Below, piece by piece: positions 1 to 9,631 of a stretch of 64,000 nucleotides of DNA. The translations under genes and the position numbers were made by a program. Origin of the DNA: CAYUYV01 sp964474635 (GTDB lineage Bacteria; Pseudomonadota; Alphaproteobacteria; JAJFIK01). The stretch spans positions 3,496 to 67,495 of the forward strand of contig CAYYTT010000006.1 of the NCBI GenBank assembly GCA_964474635.1, in the 5' to 3' direction. Each line of letters opens with the position of its first letter. Positions within the stretch are counted from its first letter, which is position 1. The notes beneath the pieces are model-generated. The model did no database searches. It was not told the origin of the DNA and was given only the letters and a program-made list of their open reading frames with translations.

Positions 1-535
1 CGAGCGCAGCATCGTCCGGGAACAGACAGGCCATCAGGATCTTCAAGGTGAGGTCCACCATGTCGTCGGCGAACGGAACGACTTCACCGTCGCGCGCCTC
101 CAGGGCGTCCATATGGGCCTTTGTGACGGCAACCATCGCCGGCGCGAACCCGTCCACGTGACGGGGTGTGAAAATGGGCATGAGCTGACGCCGGATTCGG
201 GCCCAGCGCTCACCTTCAGCCGTCAGCAAGCCTTCGCCGACAATGGAACTCAGTACCGTCTGGCGCAGGTCCTGGAGCCGGTAATCGGCCGCATGGCTGA
301 CCAGCATCTCGCGGATCAGCGCGGGCTCGTGGAGCAGCATGATGGAGCGCCCCACATAGCGCCCAGCCAGGATGGTGTCATCGAAATAGCGTTCAGGAAA
401 AATGGTAAGCGGATTGCCGGTCAGGGCGCGCAGGAAGCGCCAATAGGTGATGGGCGTTGGACGCGCCAGGGGATCATGGTTCGGGGGAACCGGCGCCGGT
501 GGCAGGAAGTCCTGGTCTTCGGGAAACTGGGCCAT
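1..535 (-). CDS. Cytochrome P450, N-terminal part (cut by window edge)
   Basis: Reading leftward from ATG at 535 gives 178 residues before the window ends. It begins MAQFPEDQDFLPPAPVPP, a proline-rich leader typical of soluble bacterial P450s. The B/C-helix region follows, with the signature GEGLLTAEGERWARIRRQL at about residues 108-126; the W and R contact a heme propionate in this family. The heme-binding Cys loop and I-helix lie outside the window. The family carries out heme-dependent monooxygenation; the substrate cannot be told from this part. It lies 72 bases downstream of the thioesterase gene on the same strand, so the two may be co-transcribed. The family is fairly clear; completeness is unknown. 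Confidence 0.8.
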   Translation of the reverse strand, partial: MAQFPEDQDFLPPAPVPPNHDPLARPTPITYWRFLRALTGNPLTIFPERYFDDTILAGRYVGRSIMLLHEPALIREMLVSHAADYRLQDLRQTVLSSIVGEGLLTAEGERWARIRRQLMPIFTPRHVDGFAPAMVAVTKAHMDALEARDGEVVPFADDMVDLTLKILMACLFPDDAAL

Positions 536-607
536 TGGGGGTGCCTCCGTGGCGCATGTCTTTGAGTGCCCGTGCCTTGCCCCGGGGGGCGCGCGGGATG
601 ACCGGCG

Positions 608-1051
608 TCAGGCGTGATGGTCCGGATCGAGACCAAAAGCCTCCATCACGTCATCGCCCACACGGCGCGGACGGCCTGTCGCTTTCACGATCATGACCCA
701 GGTCGTAAGGGCCGAAACCGAAAAACGGGAGGCGCCGGGTTTGCGGATGTCGGTGAACCGGTCAAAGCGCGGACCCGCACGCCGGCCAAGCCAGGTGCGC
801 ACGTCCACGCCATCGCCGGGAAGGACCGGTTCGCGGTAATCGATTTCATGGCGCAGACAGATCCAGACATGATCCTGCGCCATGGGACCCGATGCGACCG
901 TGAACCAATGGGTCGTGGCCGCCTCCTGGATCCACTGGACATAGACGGCGTTGTTCACGTGGCCGAGTTCGTCGCAGTCGTGCGGCTGGGCTGTCCGGGT
1001 TGTCAGGAACGCGGTCTCGAAAGACATTGCGCCGAGGCCGGTTCCTGGCAT
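608..1051 (-). CDS. Acyl-CoA thioesterase, hot-dog fold (4HBT/FcbC type)
   Basis: 147 residues, the usual length of a single hot-dog thioesterase. The helix motif DELGHVNNAVYVQWIQEA at about residues 27-44 is the family hallmark, with an acidic residue and HVNN as the presumed catalytic region. The family hydrolyses acyl-CoA or acyl-ACP thioesters in the cytoplasm. The start at 1051 is preceded by GAGGAG at a good distance, so it is preferred over the internal ATG at 1027. The gene is followed by the P450 gene on the same strand and lies 82 bases downstream of the transglutaminase gene. The specific acyl substrate is unknown. Confidence 0.8.
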   Translation of the reverse strand: MPGTGLGAMSFETAFLTTRTAQPHDCDELGHVNNAVYVQWIQEAATTHWFTVASGPMAQDHVWICLRHEIDYREPVLPGDGVDVRTWLGRRAGPRFDRFTDIRKPGASRFSVSALTTWVMIVKATGRPRRVGDDVMEAFGLDPDHHA

Positions 1052-1133
1052 GCCCGTCTCTCCTCTTCGTGGCCCCGGGGGCCCCGAAGCGCCCCCCCTT
1101 TTGTCGCTCAGTGGCGTCGCCCAGTACTGTCAC

Positions 1134-4100
1134 TCAGTGCCAGCGCAGGTCCAGCGTATAGGGATTATCGAGCCCGATATGGGGCTCGCGGATCGTCATG
1201 GGTCCTGGTGTATGCCCGAAGGGCGCGAAGCGGGCCAGCATGCGCCCCTCCGCTTCCAGGGCGTTGATGGGCCGGATGTCCGGATTGAGGCCGCCAGGAT
1301 GCTCCGTGTAATACGTGCAGCCGCCGATGGATCGGCCGTTCCAGGTGTCCACCACATCGAAGATCAACGGCCCGTGGGGCGGGATGGTCGGATGGAGGCA
1401 TGAGGACGGCAACCAGGTCCGGAACCGCACCCCCGCGATGGACGTCTCCGGAGCGTCCGTGGGCGTCAGGGGCAGACCGACGCCATTGCAGGTCACCCGG
1501 TAGCGCCCGCCGCCATTGCCGCTGACTTCCACCTGAAGACGCTCGATGGAGCTGTCCACGAACCGGGCCGTACCGCCGACGGCCCCCTCCTCTCCGAGAA
1601 CCGGCCAGGGCTCCAGGGCCGCTCGCAGGGACACGTCGATCCCGGCAAAGCTGACCTTGCCATAGAGTGGAAAGCGCCATTCGTGGTGCACGTCGAACCA
1701 CGTCGGGTCGAGGTCCACGCCCACGGCCGCGCCGGTGTCCGCGAGGACGTCGCACAGGTCCTGCCACAGGAAATAGGGCAGCATGAACTTGTCATGGAGC
1801 GCGGACCCGAAGCGGACGAAGGGCGCCGTGTAGGGCTTGCGCCAGAACCGCGCGATCAGGGCCCGGAGCAAAAGCTGCTGCACCAGGCTCATGCGGGCAT
1901 GGGGCGGCATTTCAAAGGCACGGAATTCAACGAGGCCGAGGCGCCCCGTGGGGCCGTCCGGCGAATAGAGCTTGTCGATGCAGATTTCCGAGCGGTGCGT
2001 GTTGCCCGAGACATCTACCATGAGATGGCGCAGCAGTCTGTCGACGAGCCAGGGCGGGCATTCCGTGCCCATCGCGGCATCCGGGTTCGGGATCTGTTTG
2101 AAGGCCAGTTCAAGCTCGCTCAAGGCCTCGAAACGGGCCTCGTCGACCCGGGGCGCCTGGCTCGTCGGGCCAATGAACTGACCGGAAAAGAAGTAGCTGA
2201 GCGAGGGGTGGTTCTGCCAGTAGCGGATCAGGGAGGCCAGGACATCCGGCCGGCGTAGGAACGGGCTGTCGGCCGGCGTCGCGCCGCCCACCACGATGTG
2301 GTTGCCCCCGCCCGAGCCCGTGGGCCGGCCGTCGACTTGGAACTTGGAGGTGTCAAGGCCGGTCTGGCGGGCTTCCTCGTACAGAATATCCGTAATTTCG
2401 ACCTGCTCGTCCCAGGAGCTTGACGGGTGGATATTGACCTCGATTACACCCGGATCCGGCGTCACCTTGACGACGTTGAGGCGCGGGTCGAAGGGCGGCG
2501 TGTAGCCCTCGATGTGAACCGGCATGCCGAGGGCCGTCGCGGTTTCCTCGATGGCGTCGATCAGGTCGACATATTCATCCGCCGACGGAACCGGCGGCAT
2601 GAACACGCAGATCCGCCCATCCCGTGGCTCCACCGCAATGGCGGTGCGCACCGTCGGCGCGAAGGGCCCCGCGAAGAACCCGTCATCGACACCGGTGCCG
2701 ACCATGGTGTCCACCGGCGGGCGCGGCCAGACCTGACCGGTGCCTGCGCCGGCACGCTGGTCCTGCATCACGGGTGCGCGGGCCGGCAGGGCGCCGCGGG
2801 CCGCGAACGGATCGAGGGGATGGACCGCCGGCACGTCCGGTGCCGGCGCATAGCTGAGCGAGCGCAAGGGCAGACGCAGCCCCGCCGGGCTGTCGCCGGG
2901 GATCAGGAAAATCGCATCGCGCCGGGTGCGCCAGCGCTCGGACTGCCAGCGATACCGCCGACGCCCGCCCGCGCGCCGGGCCCGCGCCTGGGCCGGCTGA
3001 ATGGGCAGCACGAAGCTTGCCGGCTGGGACAGACCGCGGTCGAAGACACGCGCCATGCGAGCCCGCTCCTGGGGGTCTTCAAGCTTGTTGTCCCGCGTGT
3101 CCACATTGAGGGGGAGCTGATGTTCCTTGAGCAGAAAGGCCCCCGGATCCTCATAGGCTGGCTGAGCGAAATCCGGATCGATCTCAAGGGCCTCGCACAG
3201 GCCCGTCATGAAGGCCTGCGCGTCGGCCGCGGTGGCCGTGCCCCGCACCTCTTCGCGCGCGATCAGAGCCTGGTCCTGCCACAGGGGCACACCGTCCTTG
3301 CGCCAGTAGAGCGCAAAGGCCCAGCGGGGCAATTGTTCGCCCGGATACCATTTGCCCTGGCCGTAATGGAGCAGGCCGTCGGGCGCGAAACGATCGCGCA
3401 GACGGCGGATCAACTGATCCGCATAGGCCCGCTTGGTGGGGCCAACCGCGTCAATGTTCCACTCCGCCCCGTCCCGGTCGGTCGCGGAGACGAAGGTCGG
3501 CTCGCCGCCCACGGTCAGACGCACATCGCCAGCCGCCAGGATGCGGTCGATGATTTGGCCGGTTTTCTCGATGGCCGTCCACTGATCGTCCGAATAGGGC
3601 AGCGTGATGCGCGGGGTCTCGCGCACGCGGCTGATCGACATTTCGAAATCGAACTCGACCTCCGCCTCGTCATGGGCCCCGGCGATTGGCGCGGCGCTTG
3701 AGGGGAACGGCGTGGCGGCGAGTGGAATGTGGCCCTCACCTGCGAAAAGGCCAGAGGTGGCATCAAGACCGATCCAGCCGGCGCCGGGGGCATAGACCTC
3801 CGCCCAGGCGTGCAGATCGGTGAAGTCCGCTTCGGGGCCGGTCGGCCCCTCAATGGGCGCCACGTCGGGCGTGAGCTGAATGAGGTAACCGGAGACGAAA
3901 CGGGCCGCATAGCCGAGCCGGCGCAGCACCTGCACGAGCAGCCAGGCACTGTCCCGGCACGATCCGGTGGCCTTGGTCAGCGTGTCTTCCGGGGTCTGGA
4001 TGCCCGGTTCCATGCGGATCACGTAACCGACGGCCTCTTGGACCTTCTGGTTCAGATCCACAAGGAAATCGACCGTGCGCCGGGGCGTCAGATCGATGGT

Positions 4101-4496
4101 CTTGATGAAGGCGTCGAGCCGCTTGCCCTCTTCGGTGCACTCCAAATAGGGCGCCAGGTCGCGGGCGAGGCCCGTGCTGTATTTGAACGGCACCGTCTCG
4201 GCGGCGTCATCGAGAAAAAAGTCGAACGGATTGATCGCATCCATGCGCGCAACAAGGTCGATGGTGACCGAGAAATGGTCGACCCGGTCGGGGAAAACGA
4301 TGCGCGCAAGCCAGTTGCCGAAGGGATCCTGCTGCCAATTCAGGAAATGCTCGGCCGGCGAAATGGTCTGGGAAAAGCTCAGGATTTGCGTCCGGCAATG
4401 GGGGGCCGGGCGCAGGCGCACGATCTGCGGCGCCATGCCCACGGTCCGGTCATAGCGATAGGTGGTGGTGTGTGTGATGCCCGCGTCGATTGCCAT
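1134..4496 (-). CDS. Transglutaminase-like protein fused to DUF2126
   Basis: 1120 residues. The N-terminal third is a bacterial transglutaminase-like cysteine peptidase fold with a complete triad: Cys180 in GSCRD, His229 in DLHAWAEVY and Asp245 in GLDATSG. The remaining two thirds are the DUF2126 region, which the amidoligase literature (Iyer, Aravind and colleagues, from memory) places in peptide-ligase-type systems. An Arg/Pro-rich stretch around residues 500-570 looks like a linker. The gene is divergent from an ATP-grasp, an alpha-E and an Anbu peptidase gene, the conserved partners of this family. Known context therefore predicts synthesis and cleavage of a peptide-like product or tag; the chemistry is inferred, not shown. 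No signal peptide is seen, so the protein is probably cytoplasmic. Confidence 0.85.
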   Translation of the reverse strand: MAIDAGITHTTTYRYDRTVGMAPQIVRLRPAPHCRTQILSFSQTISPAEHFLNWQQDPFGNWLARIVFPDRVDHFSVTIDLVARMDAINPFDFFLDDAAETVPFKYSTGLARDLAPYLECTEEGKRLDAFIKTIDLTPRRTVDFLVDLNQKVQEAVGYVIRMEPGIQTPEDTLTKATGSCRDSAWLLVQVLRRLGYAARFVSGYLIQLTPDVAPIEGPTGPEADFTDLHAWAEVYAPGAGWIGLDATSGLFAGEGHIPLAATPFPSSAAPIAGAHDEAEVEFDFEMSISRVRETPRITLPYSDDQWTAIEKTGQIIDRILAAGDVRLTVGGEPTFVSATDRDGAEWNIDAVGPTKRAYADQLIRRLRDRFAPDGLLHYGQGKWYPGEQLPRWAFALYWRKDGVPLWQDQALIAREEVRGTATAADAQAFMTGLCEALEIDPDFAQPAYEDPGAFLLKEHQLPLNVDTRDNKLEDPQERARMARVFDRGLSQPASFVLPIQPAQARARRAGGRRRYRWQSERWRTRRDAIFLIPGDSPAGLRLPLRSLSYAPAPDVPAVHPLDPFAARGALPARAPVMQDQRAGAGTGQVWPRPPVDTMVGTGVDDGFFAGPFAPTVRTAIAVEPRDGRICVFMPPVPSADEYVDLIDAIEETATALGMPVHIEGYTPPFDPRLNVVKVTPDPGVIEVNIHPSSSWDEQVEITDILYEEARQTGLDTSKFQVDGRPTGSGGGNHIVVGGATPADSPFLRRPDVLASLIRYWQNHPSLSYFFSGQFIGPTSQAPRVDEARFEALSELELAFKQIPNPDAAMGTECPPWLVDRLLRHLMVDVSGNTHRSEICIDKLYSPDGPTGRLGLVEFRAFEMPPHARMSLVQQLLLRALIARFWRKPYTAPFVRFGSALHDKFMLPYFLWQDLCDVLADTGAAVGVDLDPTWFDVHHEWRFPLYGKVSFAGIDVSLRAALEPWPVLGEEGAVGGTARFVDSSIERLQVEVSGNGGGRYRVTCNGVGLPLTPTDAPETSIAGVRFRTWLPSSCLHPTIPPHGPLIFDVVDTWNGRSIGGCTYYTEHPGGLNPDIRPINALEAEGRMLARFAPFGHTPGPMTIREPHIGLDNPYTLDLRWH

Positions 4497-4716
4497 GAAA
4501 ACCCCTCTAAACCCGAAAAAAGCGTGCCGCCGGACTGGCGCCGGACCCGGCGCACCGCCCCGAGGCGCGCGGCTGTCCGCACCGGTCCTATCAAGACCAA
4601 GTTAACGCTGTTTTCGCTGACCCTATGCAAGCGTGCCCGGACTGTACACACTGTTGCATAGTGGGTCGAAGCCGTGGCACAGCGATGCAGGGATTCGCGT
4701 GGGGAGGTGGGAACTC
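4497..4716. promoter_or_regulatory. Divergent promoter region with an 8-bp inverted repeat
   Basis: This 220-base gap separates the divergent transglutaminase and ATP-grasp genes and must hold promoters for both. It contains a perfect inverted repeat, CTATGCAA at 4623-4630 and TTGCATAG at 4654-4661, with 23 bases between. That spacing would place the arms about three helical turns apart, which suits a dimeric or tetrameric regulator. The ribosome site GGGGAGGT at 4701-4708 serves the GTG start at 4717. The operator role is inference. Confidence 0.45.
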
Positions 4717-6135
4717 GTGACGCAACACTACTTCAACGAAATGTATGACGGCGAAGATATTCGCCCGTTTTATTCGCTTGTGGACCGCTGGGTTCAGGAA
4801 ACCGGCCTCGATACGCTCCGCTTCCGGGCGAACGAGGCGGCGACCCTGTTCCGCAAAATCGGCATCACCTTCGCTGTTTATGGCGAGGACGGGGATCCGG
4901 AACGCTTGATCCCGTTCGACCTGGTGCCCCGGGTCTTCGGCAGTTCCGAATGGGCGCACATCGAGGCCGGCGTGATGCAGCGTGCCCGCGCCCTCAACGC
5001 GTTCTTGAGCGATATCTACGGCGATGCAGAGATCGTGAAAGCGGGCGTCATTCCCGCCGATATCTCCTTCGGAAATGCCGCCTTCGAACCGATCATGCAG
5101 GAGATCCGGCCGCCGCGCGGGGTCTTCAGCCATGTGATCGGCGTCGATGTGGTGCGGGTGTCGGCCGGCGAATATTACGTTTTGGAAGACAATTGCCGCA
5201 CGCCGTCGGGCATTTCCTACGTCCTGGAAAACCGTGAAATCATGTCGCGGATGTTCCCGGATCTGATCCATGAAGCGCGCATCCGCCCCGTGGACAGCTA
5301 TCCGGATCTGTTGCGCAGCGTACTGAAGGACATGGCGCCGCGCCAGTGTGAAGGTGAGCCGCGCCAGGTGGTCCTCACGCCAGGCTACTTGAACAGCGCC
5401 TATTACGAGCACTCGTTCCTGGCCGATAAAATGGGCATTGAACTCGTCGAGGGCCCGGACCTGTTCACCGAGGACGGCAAGGTCTACATGCGCACGACCC
5501 GCGGGCCCCAACGGGTCGACGTGATCTACCGGCGCATCGACGATGCCTTCCTTGATCCGCAGTTCTTCCGCAAGGACTCGGTGCTCGGCGTCAAAGGGCT
5601 GATCGAGGCATACCGCAACGGGGCCGTGACGTTGGCCAATGCCCCCGGCACCGGGGTCGCCGATGACAAGGCGGTCTATACTTATGTCCCGGACATGGTG
5701 AAGTTCTACCTGGCCGAGGAACCGATCCTGTCCAATGTGCCGACCTGGCGCTGCCGTGACCGCTCAGACCTCACCTATGTCCTTGAAAACCTCAAAGATC
5801 TGGTGGTCAAGGAAGTCCATGGTTCGGGCGGTTACGGCATGCTGATCGGGCCGAAATCAACGGCGGCCGAATGCGAGGAGTTCCGCAAGCGGATCGTCGC
5901 CAATCCCCACAACTACATCGCCCAGCCGACCCTGTCCCTGTCGACCTGCCCCTGCCTCGTGGAGGAAGGGCTGGCGCCGCGCCATGTGGATTTCCGGCCC
6001 TTTGTGCTGACCGGCGCGCGCATGGAAGTGATCCCGGGAGGCCTCACCCGGGTTGCCTTGCGCAAGGGCTCGCTGGTGGTCAATTCGAGCCAGGGCGGCG
6101 GAGTTAAAGACACTTGGGTTCTGGACGCGGAGTAA
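4717..6135 (+). CDS. Circularly permuted ATP-grasp protein (DUF404/DUF407, COG2308)
   Basis: 472 residues from GTG at 4717, chosen because GGGGAGGT sits 8 bases upstream; an in-frame ATG at 4633 has no such site and would add 28 unlikely residues. The glycine-rich nucleotide loop appears as LVVKEVHGSGGYGMLIG near residue 365. The later stretch HVDFRPFVL carries the acidic and basic residues expected around an ATP-grasp metal site. The family is predicted to form an amide or peptide bond using ATP. It stands 4 bases before the alpha-E gene and in the same operon as an Anbu peptidase, the classic arrangement. The substrate is unknown. Confidence 0.88.
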   Translation: MTQHYFNEMYDGEDIRPFYSLVDRWVQETGLDTLRFRANEAATLFRKIGITFAVYGEDGDPERLIPFDLVPRVFGSSEWAHIEAGVMQRARALNAFLSDIYGDAEIVKAGVIPADISFGNAAFEPIMQEIRPPRGVFSHVIGVDVVRVSAGEYYVLEDNCRTPSGISYVLENREIMSRMFPDLIHEARIRPVDSYPDLLRSVLKDMAPRQCEGEPRQVVLTPGYLNSAYYEHSFLADKMGIELVEGPDLFTEDGKVYMRTTRGPQRVDVIYRRIDDAFLDPQFFRKDSVLGVKGLIEAYRNGAVTLANAPGTGVADDKAVYTYVPDMVKFYLAEEPILSNVPTWRCRDRSDLTYVLENLKDLVVKEVHGSGGYGMLIGPKSTAAECEEFRKRIVANPHNYIAQPTLSLSTCPCLVEEGLAPRHVDFRPFVLTGARMEVIPGGLTRVALRKGSLVVNSSQGGGVKDTWVLDAE

Positions 6136-6139
6136 GATC

Positions 6140-7120
6140 ATGCTGAGCCGTACCGCGGAAAATCTTTACTGGCTCGCCCGCTATCTGGAGCGCGCCGAAA
6201 ACAACGCCCGCCTCGTGGACATGGGCAATCGCATGGCCGCCCTGCCCGCCAGCGACGAGGACCGGGCCCAGGAATGGGCCTCGGTGGTGATCAGCGCCGG
6301 TGTCGGTGCCCAGTATCCCCACCTGTTCCAGCATGCGACCCAGGCCAGCGTCGCGCGCTATCTGCTGCTTGAGCAGGAAAACACCTCCAGCGTTTATTCC
6401 TGTTTCCATCAGGCGCGCCGTAATGCCCGCGCGGTGCGCACGGCCCTGTCCTCGGAAATGTGGGAGGCGATCAACGACGCCTGGATCCATATCCAGCAGC
6501 GTGACAACACCTTCATCAGTGGCGGCGCCCTTGCCGATTTCATCGACTGGGTGCGCAGCCGGGGCGCCCTGTTCCGCGGCTTCGTGGACAGCGCCATGCT
6601 GCGCGATGACAGCTACGATTTCGTGCGCATGGGGACCTTCATCGAGCGCGCCGACAGCACCGCTCGGCTCCTTGACGTGAAATATCACGTGCTGGTGCCC
6701 GAATGGTCCGGGGTGGGCGGGATCATCGACAAATATCAGTGGATCTCGATCCTGCGCGCTGCGAGTTCCCTGCGCAGTTATCACAGCATCAATGAGGGGG
6801 CGGTGACCGCCTGGGGCGTGACCGAGTTCATGACCCTGCAGACCGACAGCCCGCGCTCCTTGATCCATTGCTGGGAAGGCATCGCCTACCATTTGGAGCG
6901 GCTCAGCCAGGCCTATGGCGCCGAATACGAGTGCCACGCAATCGCGCGCGAACTCGTCGCCGAAATGCGGGCCGAAACCATCGAAAGCATTTTGGCCAGC
7001 GGCCTGCACGAATTTTTGTCCGCCTTCATCGCGAAGACCTCGATCCTGTCTCGCCTGATCGCGGACGCCTATGGTTTCGGCGCCGGGACCGCGCCCAGTC
7101 TGGCTGGCCCCGCGTCTTGA
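6140..7120 (+). CDS. Alpha-E domain protein (DUF403)
   Basis: 326 residues beginning MLSRTAENLYWLARYLERAE, a near-invariant opening of the alpha-E family. The protein is predicted to be all helical; the conserved Arg/Glu pairs of the family are seen here (YLERAENNARL; FIERADSTARL near residue 175). The start at 6140 lies 4 bases after the ATP-grasp stop. Alpha-E proteins almost always accompany the permuted ATP-grasp and transglutaminase genes and are thought to act with them as a binding or catalytic partner. No enzymatic activity is established that I can cite. Probably cytoplasmic. Confidence 0.88.
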   Translation: MLSRTAENLYWLARYLERAENNARLVDMGNRMAALPASDEDRAQEWASVVISAGVGAQYPHLFQHATQASVARYLLLEQENTSSVYSCFHQARRNARAVRTALSSEMWEAINDAWIHIQQRDNTFISGGALADFIDWVRSRGALFRGFVDSAMLRDDSYDFVRMGTFIERADSTARLLDVKYHVLVPEWSGVGGIIDKYQWISILRAASSLRSYHSINEGAVTAWGVTEFMTLQTDSPRSLIHCWEGIAYHLERLSQAYGAEYECHAIARELVAEMRAETIESILASGLHEFLSAFIAKTSILSRLIADAYGFGAGTAPSLAGPAS

Positions 7121-7169
7121 TGCCCTGCCGCCCGAGGGCCGGACGGGCTCGCTCCGTAGAGGGACGGAT

Positions 7170-7901
7170 ATGACGTACTGCATCGCCATGAAACTGGACG
7201 CAGGTCTGGTTCTCTTGGCCGATACCCGAACGAATGCGGGCATCGATAACATTTCCACTTTCCGTAAAATGTTCACCTGGTCCGTCCCCGGAGAACGGGC
7301 CGTGGCCCTGCTGACAAGCGGTAACCTGGCCATCACCCAGGCCGTGGTCAGTCAACTCCAGGAACGCATCGATTATCCCCAGGACGGCGTGCCGACCCTG
7401 CTGACGGTTGAGACCATGTTCGAGGTCGTGCAGCTCGTCGCCGACACCATGCGCGATGTCCAATCCCGCTATGGCCCGGCCCTCGCCGCCATGAACGAAA
7501 ACGCCCTCGCCTCCATCGTGGTGGCGGGCCAACGCATGGGCGGCGTGCCGCGCCTGTTCCTGGTCTATGCCGCCGGAAACTTCATCGAGGCGACCGACGA
7601 TACGCCTTATTTCCAGATCGGCGAGACCAAATACGGCAAACCCATCCTGGATCAGGTCATGTCCCTTGATTTGTCCGTGCAGGAGGGGGTGACGCTTGGC
7701 CTTTTGTCCATGGCGTCCACCATGCGCTCGAACCTGTCCGTGGGCATGCCCATCGATGTGGCCGTGGTTTCGCGCGACCGGTTCGCCTTTGATCAGATCC
7801 GACGGATCGAGGCGGATGACCAGGCCTTTTGGGATCTGTCCAATGCCTGGTCGGCCAAGCTGAAAGCCTCGTTTGAAGACCTGCGCTCCATGATTGTGTG
7901 A
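7170..7901 (+). CDS. Anbu-type proteasome-related peptidase
   Basis: 243 residues. The N-terminus MTYCIAMKLDAGLVLLADTR is characteristic of Anbu (ancestral beta subunit) Ntn-hydrolases. After Met removal Thr2 would be the nucleophile; the DTRTNAG motif and the later Lys of FRKMF supply the usual Asp and Lys. The start at 7170 is 49 bases after the alpha-E stop and gives the free N-terminal Thr. It closes the operon with ATP-grasp and alpha-E, so it probably cleaves the product or tag made by that system. The natural substrate is not known from the sequence. Confidence 0.9.
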   Translation: MTYCIAMKLDAGLVLLADTRTNAGIDNISTFRKMFTWSVPGERAVALLTSGNLAITQAVVSQLQERIDYPQDGVPTLLTVETMFEVVQLVADTMRDVQSRYGPALAAMNENALASIVVAGQRMGGVPRLFLVYAAGNFIEATDDTPYFQIGETKYGKPILDQVMSLDLSVQEGVTLGLLSMASTMRSNLSVGMPIDVAVVSRDRFAFDQIRRIEADDQAFWDLSNAWSAKLKASFEDLRSMIV

Positions 7902-8082
7902 GGCCGGCGCGCGCTCTCCTGCTGTCCGCAAACCGATCATCGCTCCGTTCCAATGCGATAATTCCCGCCGGCCGGCGCCCCGCGGCGGCGCCGATTGACC
8001 TGCCGCAGCGCTGCCTTTTAGGCTGCTTGCCAGAAGATCGTGGACATTGCTGACAACAAAACCCAAACGGGAGGCAGCCCTT

Positions 8083-9552
8083 ATGAACAGGCGCGTGGTG
8101 ATCATCGGTGCGGGGCTCGGCGGCTTGTGCGCCGCCATCAAGCTTCGCGAGGCGGGTGTGCAGGACCTCCTGGTGCTTGACCGGAACCCTCGCGTGGGCG
8201 GGGTGTGGCACGAGAACAGTTATCCCGGCTGCGCCTGCGACGTGCCGGTGGTTCTCTATCAATATTCCTTCGCGCCCAGTTTGAACTGGAGCCGCCATTT
8301 CCCAAGCGCCCAGGAAGTCCAGGCCTATGCGGAGGAATTGGTGGACAGTTTTCAACTGCGCCCGCACCTGCGTCTGGGCGTGGCCGCGCACCGGGCCGAA
8401 TGGCTTGAGGATCAGGCCGTGTGGCATATCACGCTCGATGACGGAACAGTCATTGAGGCCGATGCCATCATCGGCGCCCTGGGGCAGCTCAATCGCCCCG
8501 CCCTGCCGGACATTCCGGGCCGGGACGACTTTAAGGGGCCGGCCATGCATTCGGCCCGCTGGGACCACGATGTGGATTTCGCGGGCAAGCGTGTCGGCGT
8601 GATCGGCTCGGCGGCGAGCGCCGTGCAACTCATTCCGGAAGTGGCCAAGACGGCCGGCCATGTGACGGTCTATCAGCGCACGCCCAATTGGATCGTGCCG
8701 CGCCGGGACCGGGCGGTGAGCCCTGAGGAAATCGCCCTCGCCCTGACGATCCCCGACAAGGCAGGTGAGCTTAACGATATCCATCGGCGCATGCATTACG
8801 AGAACGCCGATTATTTCACCTGGCAGGTGTTTTCCTGGACGCCGGAGGGCCGGGCAGCCTTCACCAGAATCGCGACGGATCACCTTGAAGAGCAGGTCCC
8901 CGACGCGGCGCTTCGGGCTAAGCTGCTGCCGGACTACCCCATTGGCTGCAAACGGGTTCTCGTGTGCGACGATTTCTACCCGGCCCTTATGCGCGACACT
9001 GTCGATCTTGTCACGGAGGGTATTGCGCGCATCCGCGAGGACGGTGTTGAAACGCGGGATGCCTCGCGTCACCACCACGATATTCTCGTTTATGCCACTG
9101 GCTTCGAGACGACCGGATGGCATTGGTCCGTCGACGTCATCGGCCGGTTCGGTCAAAGCCTCATCCAGCGCTGGGCGGATCGTCCCGAAGCCTATCTCGG
9201 CATCACGGTGACGGACTACCCTAATTTCTTCGTGCTCTATGGCCCCAACACAAATCTGGGGCACAACTCGATCACCTTCATGCTGGAGCGCCAGGTGGAC
9301 TACATCATCAAGGCACTCCAAACCCTTGATGATGTGGGCGCCAAGGCTCTCTCTCCGACCGCCGAGGCCCAGAGCCGCTTCAACCGGCAGCTCCAGGATG
9401 ATTTGAGCAAAACCGTGTGGGCCGACCCCGCTTGCGTGTCCTGGTACAAGGATGGCCAGGGACGCATCACCCAGAACTGGTCGAACCACACCCGCGCCTA
9501 TGCGGCCGAAACGGCAGAGGTCAAGCGCCAGGATTATCAGTTCGTCCGCTGA
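8083..9552 (+). CDS. Flavin-containing / Baeyer-Villiger-type monooxygenase
   Basis: 489 residues. FAD-binding Rossmann motif IGAGLGGLCAAIKL near residue 7; the Baeyer-Villiger fingerprint FKGPAMHSARW (FxGxxxHxxxW) at about 150; a second nucleotide motif GVIGSAASAVQL near 175. The late motif NFFVLYGPNTNLGHNS is also typical of the family. The enzyme would oxygenate ketones or soft heteroatoms using NADPH and O2. The start at 8083 follows a CGGGAGG ribosome site. The next gene, a serine hydrolase, starts about 80 bases later on the same strand. A monooxygenase followed by a hydrolase could form an ester-making then ester-cleaving pair; this is inference. Confidence 0.87.
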   Translation: MNRRVVIIGAGLGGLCAAIKLREAGVQDLLVLDRNPRVGGVWHENSYPGCACDVPVVLYQYSFAPSLNWSRHFPSAQEVQAYAEELVDSFQLRPHLRLGVAAHRAEWLEDQAVWHITLDDGTVIEADAIIGALGQLNRPALPDIPGRDDFKGPAMHSARWDHDVDFAGKRVGVIGSAASAVQLIPEVAKTAGHVTVYQRTPNWIVPRRDRAVSPEEIALALTIPDKAGELNDIHRRMHYENADYFTWQVFSWTPEGRAAFTRIATDHLEEQVPDAALRAKLLPDYPIGCKRVLVCDDFYPALMRDTVDLVTEGIARIREDGVETRDASRHHHDILVYATGFETTGWHWSVDVIGRFGQSLIQRWADRPEAYLGITVTDYPNFFVLYGPNTNLGHNSITFMLERQVDYIIKALQTLDDVGAKALSPTAEAQSRFNRQLQDDLSKTVWADPACVSWYKDGQGRITQNWSNHTRAYAAETAEVKRQDYQFVR

Positions 9553-9631
9553 CGGGACCGCCACCGGCGGCCGCCTAAGGCATGAAGCCATGGGGCGTGA
9601 AGCCAAAGGCGTGAACAAAGGGAGGCGTGGC

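Noticed and set aside
2427..3701. Long open frame opposite the transglutaminase-DUF2126 gene
   Set aside because: Antisense shadow of a clearly conserved gene in high-GC DNA; its product is Arg/His/Gly-rich without a recognisable domain.
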